Position numbers and translations under genes: made by a program. A stretch of DNA of 37,709 nucleotides from NCBI GenBank assembly GCA_021733925.1, contig JAIPJY010000063.1, positions 1-37,709 on the forward strand, written 5' to 3'. The notes beneath the pieces are model-generated. The model searched no databases. It was not told the origin of the DNA and worked only from the letters and a program-made list of their open reading frames with translations. Source of the stretch: Prosthecobacter sp. GTDB taxonomy: Bacteria > Verrucomicrobiota > Verrucomicrobiia > Verrucomicrobiales > Verrucomicrobiaceae. Positions 33,968 to 37,709 of the stretch are shown here, in pieces. Position 1 is the first letter of the stretch; each line of letters opens with the position of its first letter.

Positions 33968-36877
33968 CTAACTTCCGCCAGCCGTAAACACCAGCCGCAT
34001 GAAGCGCCGGTTCGCATTGCCTGTCGCCAGCGTATCCCGAGCGCGCCAGGTTTGCACCGCTCCGTCGCTCACAAGTTCCAGAGTAATGGGGGTCCACGAG
34101 CCAAGGCTGTCGGTAGATTCGGCTGAGCAGCTCACGTCGGGCAAATCTTTGGGTCGCGTGAACGTCAATGTCAGACCGTTGGCATCCGCGATCGGAGCGG
34201 GCAAGGCATTGCGCATCCACGGATCGGTGCCCAGGGCATACTCGACCAGATTCTTCAAGCCATCGCCATCGGGATCCGCATCATCGTCCGCCGAGCCGGC
34301 AGTGATCTCAGTGGGGGTGAAGTGCTGCGTGCGCCAGCTTGCGGCCGACTGGCCCCTGATGATCAGCGTGCCGCTTGCCTCACCGCTGTAGTTGGCGTCG
34401 TTGATGCTGGCCGCAATGACATAGCTGCCATGATTGGTGGGCGCTGTGGAGGACCCGTCATAGGTGATGCTCACCGTGAGTCCCGACGGCGTGGTGGTGG
34501 CCGAAACGGGCTTCGGACTGCCGTTGTAGGTTTGCAGCAGCCCGTTCAAAACAAGGCCGGCTGTCGCTTTGGCAACAACGATGCTAAAATTCTGCGTCGC
34601 CGCCGTGCCAATACCATTGCTCGCCGTCACCGTTCCGGTGAAGGTTCCCGCCGCCGTCGGCGTCCCCATGATCACTCCGCCCGCGCTCAGGTTCAAGCCC
34701 GTCGGCAACGCTCCCGCGGTGACACTGAAGGTCGGCGCAGGAAATCCGGTCGTGGTGTAGCTGAAGTTGTAAGGCGTATTCGCGATGGCAGCCGGAGGCG
34801 GGGAGCTCGTGATCACAGGCGCCTGATTGACAGTGACGGTGAACGTTTGCGACACCGTGCCGCCATCGAGATCCGTCGCAGTAACCGTCACGTTGGTCTG
34901 GCCGCCCGCCAGCGCATTGATTTGCACGTTCGTGCCGCTGATCGTGGCGCTGGCCACGGCGGAGTTGGTGTTTCCCGTCACCGCGTAACTCAAGACCGCC
35001 ACCGGCGCCGCCGAGGTGATCGAAACCACTTTGCTCGTATCCATCGCAGCGCTCGCGGAGGTCAGCGGCCAGCTGTCCATGCTCGTGGAGGTTCCGCCCA
35101 GATTCACGCTGTAGGTTGCCGTTGGAAGGTTGCCGATGGCGTCGGCCACCGTCATGCCGTTCCCCGCCACTCGGGCGAAAGCGGTGAACCCTCCGTTCGC
35201 ATTCGGGCTGCCGCTGTCGCGGTCCAGGTTGCTGCTGTTGTTGCCCAGGTTCACAAAGAACTGATCCGTGGCGCTGTTCGGATTGCCGCCAACCTTCGCC
35301 ATCGCCACGGTCCCCCGCAGGTTCGAGATCCCCGGTTCGTTGGTCGGCGAGGCGCTTGTAGGCGTCACGCTAAAATTGTTCGGTGCGGACTGCACTTTGA
35401 AAGCGCCACCCTGCGCCACGAACCCAGAGACCGAACGATGGAAGACAGCCCCATTGTAGTTGTTCACCTCTGCATTCACATAGCTCAGGAAGTTCGCCAC
35501 GGCCAGCGGAGTGGCGGAGTTGAAAAGGATGAAGTCCATCGTCCCCAGGTTCGTGACGATGCGCACCGCAGATTCGGAGTCCGGGTCTGAAAACTTGTCC
35601 CCCAGCGCCACGGCAGTGTTCCCGTCCACAGTGAGCGTCGGCGTCCCGATCGTCGTCGCGGGCACCGGCGCTCCAGGCGCTCGTATCACACGCAGCTGCA
35701 GCGTGTTGTTGGCCGTCCAACCGTTCGCAAACGTGGCGGACATGGGACAGTTGAATGCCCCCGTGACCGTGGGCGTGCCGGTGATTGCTCCCGTCGAACT
35801 GTTAAAGGTCAGGCCCGTCGGCAAACCCGTGATGCTCCATGAACTGCGAGACGATCCGGTGGTGACCACCGCCTGATACGAAAACGCCTGATTGAAAAAG
35901 ATGGGCGGCGCTGTGCCGCTGGTAAATCCGTCCTTCGTCGTCGCGCTGGCAGTGTTGCTTGGGGCCGATTCGATGACCGTCGTGGATTGGTACGCGGCGG
36001 TCACTCGAAAATCATACGCAGTGCCGGCGGTCAACCCCGTCACCGAGTAGGTCGTGGCATTTGCGGCGGCGTAATTGAACAGCGTGTAGCTGCCGCTGCC
36101 GCTCAGCCGGTAATACACCCCATACCCGCCCTCGACCGCCGAGTTGTCCACCCAGCTCAGATTCACCGTGCCTTCCGAAGCAGCCGTGGCCGTGAGACTC
36201 GTCGGCGGCGTGAGCACCGGCGTCGTGACGGATGCAACGGATGAATAAGCTGTAAACGCTGTGGGACTCGCCGCCGTACCCTGAAAGCCCCTCACACGAA
36301 AATAGTAAGTCGTGGAAGGATCAAGCGCACTGATGAGTCCCGTGTCGTCGGCGCCTGTGCTGCCCAACACCGAAAAGGGGCCGGCGGCAGCAGTGCCGAT
36401 TTCCACAAAGTAGCCCGCCTCCGAATAGGCGTTGTCCGTCCACATGAAGATCACGCTTCCATCCGCTTGAGTCTTGGAGAGAATGTTGCCAGGGGTTCCA
36501 AACGCGGCAAAAGACACACTGACGGTGTTCGACAATGACGATCCCGAACCATTGTTGGCGCGGATTTGGAATGTCGCTGTAACCCAGCCTGAGAGGTCTG
36601 TAAATCCGATGCTGATGGTTCCCGTGCCAGTACTGGTGCCTAATAAGTAAGAATTAACAGCCCCTCCATTGACCGAGTACAACATGTCAAAGCTGGTTTC
36701 ATCCGTCGAATTATCATCCCAGATCAGCTGGAAGGCATTTGAGGCGGTGACTGCACATCTCAGGTTGGTCGGTGCATTCGGTGCCGCCACCGCAGCACGG
36801 GTGAAAGCCAGGGCGAAGAAGCTGAGGATGCATAGGCGGACAGCCCGGAGAGAAAAGGAACATGAAGCCATTGGCAT
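33968..36877 (-). CDS. Secreted FN3/Ig/cyclophilin multidomain protein
   Basis: A 969-residue exported protein (signal FSLRAVRLCILSFFALAFTRAAVAA). Order: three fibronectin type III domains (~32-315), a putative Ig domain (PTGLTFNSSTGAITGTPTVTG), a cyclophilin-type peptidyl-prolyl isomerase (~430-605; IVTNLGTMDFILFNSATPLA, FHRSVSGFVAQGG, FFVNLGNN), two more Ig-like modules, an MBG domain (LVLNGLLQTYNGSPKPVSAT) and a tail with DDADPDGDGLKNLVEYALGTDP and RFMRLVF. The cyclophilin core keeps the FHR and QGG motifs, so activity is possible. The start at 36877 puts the signal peptide at the N-terminus; the frame is open to 36934. A long repeat copy stands on each side. Confidence 0.87.
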   Translation of the reverse strand: MPMASCSFSLRAVRLCILSFFALAFTRAAVAAPNAPTNLRCAVTASNAFQLIWDDNSTDETSFDMLYSVNGGAVNSYLLGTSTGTGTISIGFTDLSGWVTATFQIRANNGSGSSLSNTVSVSFAAFGTPGNILSKTQADGSVIFMWTDNAYSEAGYFVEIGTAAAGPFSVLGSTGADDTGLISALDPSTTYYFRVRGFQGTAASPTAFTAYSSVASVTTPVLTPPTSLTATAASEGTVNLSWVDNSAVEGGYGVYYRLSGSGSYTLFNYAAANATTYSVTGLTAGTAYDFRVTAAYQSTTVIESAPSNTASATTKDGFTSGTAPPIFFNQAFSYQAVVTTGSSRSSWSITGLPTGLTFNSSTGAITGTPTVTGAFNCPMSATFANGWTANNTLQLRVIRAPGAPVPATTIGTPTLTVDGNTAVALGDKFSDPDSESAVRIVTNLGTMDFILFNSATPLAVANFLSYVNAEVNNYNGAVFHRSVSGFVAQGGAFKVQSAPNNFSVTPTSASPTNEPGISNLRGTVAMAKVGGNPNSATDQFFVNLGNNSSNLDRDSGSPNANGGFTAFARVAGNGMTVADAIGNLPTATYSVNLGGTSTSMDSWPLTSASAAMDTSKVVSITSAAPVAVLSYAVTGNTNSAVASATISGTNVQINALAGGQTNVTVTATDLDGGTVSQTFTVTVNQAPVITSSPPPAAIANTPYNFSYTTTGFPAPTFSVTAGALPTGLNLSAGGVIMGTPTAAGTFTGTVTASNGIGTAATQNFSIVVAKATAGLVLNGLLQTYNGSPKPVSATTTPSGLTVSITYDGSSTAPTNHGSYVIAASINDANYSGEASGTLIIRGQSAASWRTQHFTPTEITAGSADDDADPDGDGLKNLVEYALGTDPWMRNALPAPIADANGLTLTFTRPKDLPDVSCSAESTDSLGSWTPITLELVSDGAVQTWRARDTLATGNANRRFMRLVFTAGGS

Positions 36878-37150
36878 GAGACAATCTGGGAAGCAAAAAG
36901 CGGCGAGAATAGCGAAGCGGCCTGCCGACGTCAATTCCTAGAAGACGCAGCAGGCCTGACGGCCCTCTTAAGACACCCTGGACCGGATTTTGTTCAGCAA
37001 TCGGGCGATCAGCACCGGGCCTCACTCGAGATCACCTATGGCTGAGGGTGGATTGGACGGTGTCTTCGCAAATACCATGCTCTCCCGCAGGAGAAAAGCG
37101 GGGGCTGGTCGCAGGTGGTGAGGGAGCGCGTTTTGAAAGGAGGGTGAGTG

Positions 37151-37556
37151 ATACCACGATCAATTGAAAACAGGTCTGTATCTCAGCATTGAATCCACCA
37201 CAGAGGCACGATGAGCGCAGAGATCTGAAGCCGGTCTTGATTGCAAACATCTGTGTCCATCGTGCCTCTGTGGTTAAAAAGAGGCCCCCTTCTGTCCAGA
37301 CCCTTTTTTTAACGGCTCATGATATGAGGGTGCTCGCGCCTCGGCACTGCGCAGCAGAGATTTGATCTTGCTCCACATCTTCTCGCTGGGATTGCGGTCG
37401 GCTGCTGATACCACGATCCATTGAAAACAGGTCTGTCCCCGGATCGAATCAGCCGCTCTAACTGGGATCATTTCACCTGCGGAGCCGCTCTCCTTGCGGA
37501 GCCGCTCTCCTGTCTTGAAGGCCAACGGCCTTCCTCATCACAGCGAAGGGATGCCG
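37151..37556. repeat. Direct repeat R2 (~406 bp) with IS630 relic
   Basis: Near-identical, same-orientation copy of R1. The hairpin arms are at 37197-37213 and 37258-37274; the T-run is seven here against five in R1. Bases 36878-37150 in front of it show no gene. Confidence 0.85.
37300..37407 (-). pseudogene. IS630-family transposase fragment, second copy
   Basis: Same DRNPSEKMWSKIKSLLRSAE remnant as at 33530-33631, with the frame continuing differently (EPLKKGSGQKGASF) because of the indel in the T-run. Confidence 0.7.
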
Positions 37557-37577
37557 CGTGTCCTCCGAAGCTCAGCT

Positions 37578-37709
37578 TGCCCTCCCGAATAACTCGATCG
37601 GCTTTTCTGAGTACGTAGTTCGGGCTTTAGCCCGTTCCGGAAGCTCCGCATCGTCCCAAATCTGAAACCAGCCAGCGCACGTTTTGTAGTACCGGCTTCA
37701 GCCGGAATC
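37578..37709. repeat. Dispersed 130-bp repeat (copy 2, reaches window end)
   Basis: Matches 24339-24470. It includes GTAGTTCGGGCTTTAGCCCG and, at the end, GTAGTACCGGCTTCAGCCGG, two small hairpins of similar design. Confidence 0.7.

Overview
The window looks like a chromosomal segment of a high-GC member of the Verrucomicrobiota (PVC superphylum). The clues are a planctomycete-type cytochrome/PSD1 protein paired with a DUF1501 protein, a DUF1080 lipo/secreted protein, a PEP-CTERM protein, very large secreted proteins with InlB-type repeats and 'DxDGDGLxxLxEYALGxDP' tails, and dense small dispersed repeats between genes. No rRNA, tRNA or CRISPR array was seen. Assignments rest on motif recognition only; no database search was possible.

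Layout. Bases 1-440 hold the right part of a dispersed repeat plus a hairpin element. Bases 443-2670 (minus) are a two-gene operon: a NadD-like/NAD kinase fusion overlapping (ATGA) a metallo-beta-lactamase-fold hydrolase. A REP-like hairpin and an internally deleted histidine kinase relic follow. Bases 3624-9728 (plus) are an operon preceded by two identical 16-bp palindromes: a GntR/FCD regulator fused in one frame to a membrane segment and a PSCyt1-PSCyt2-PSD1 cytochrome protein, then a DUF1501 protein and an HpcH/HpaI aldolase. A 331-bp MITE-like element (9792-10122) separates this from an alpha/beta-hydrolase relic and a DUF1080 gene (minus).

Bases 11289-18817 and 18892-24138 form what may be one regulon. 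A minus-strand sensor kinase/response regulator pair lies divergent to a three-gene, translationally coupled operon (nine-heme cytochrome, ECF sigma factor, InlB-repeat surface protein), followed by a 1748-residue InlB-repeat protein. The cytochrome operon and the giant gene carry the same 23-bp element exactly 51 nt before their start codons, which suggests a shared regulator, perhaps the embedded sigma factor or the adjacent response regulator.

Bases 24140-25490 are mobile-element debris: two tandem elements with matching terminal inverted repeats, and an IS5-type transposase fragment. Then come a PEP-CTERM protein (minus) and a five-gene type II secretion-like cluster (27240-33265: GspK-, L-, M-, C/PilP-like and the secretin GspD). 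Finally a 969-residue fibronectin III/cyclophilin/Ig/MBG secreted protein (minus) is flanked by two near-identical ~405-bp direct repeats, each carrying an IS630 transposase remnant.
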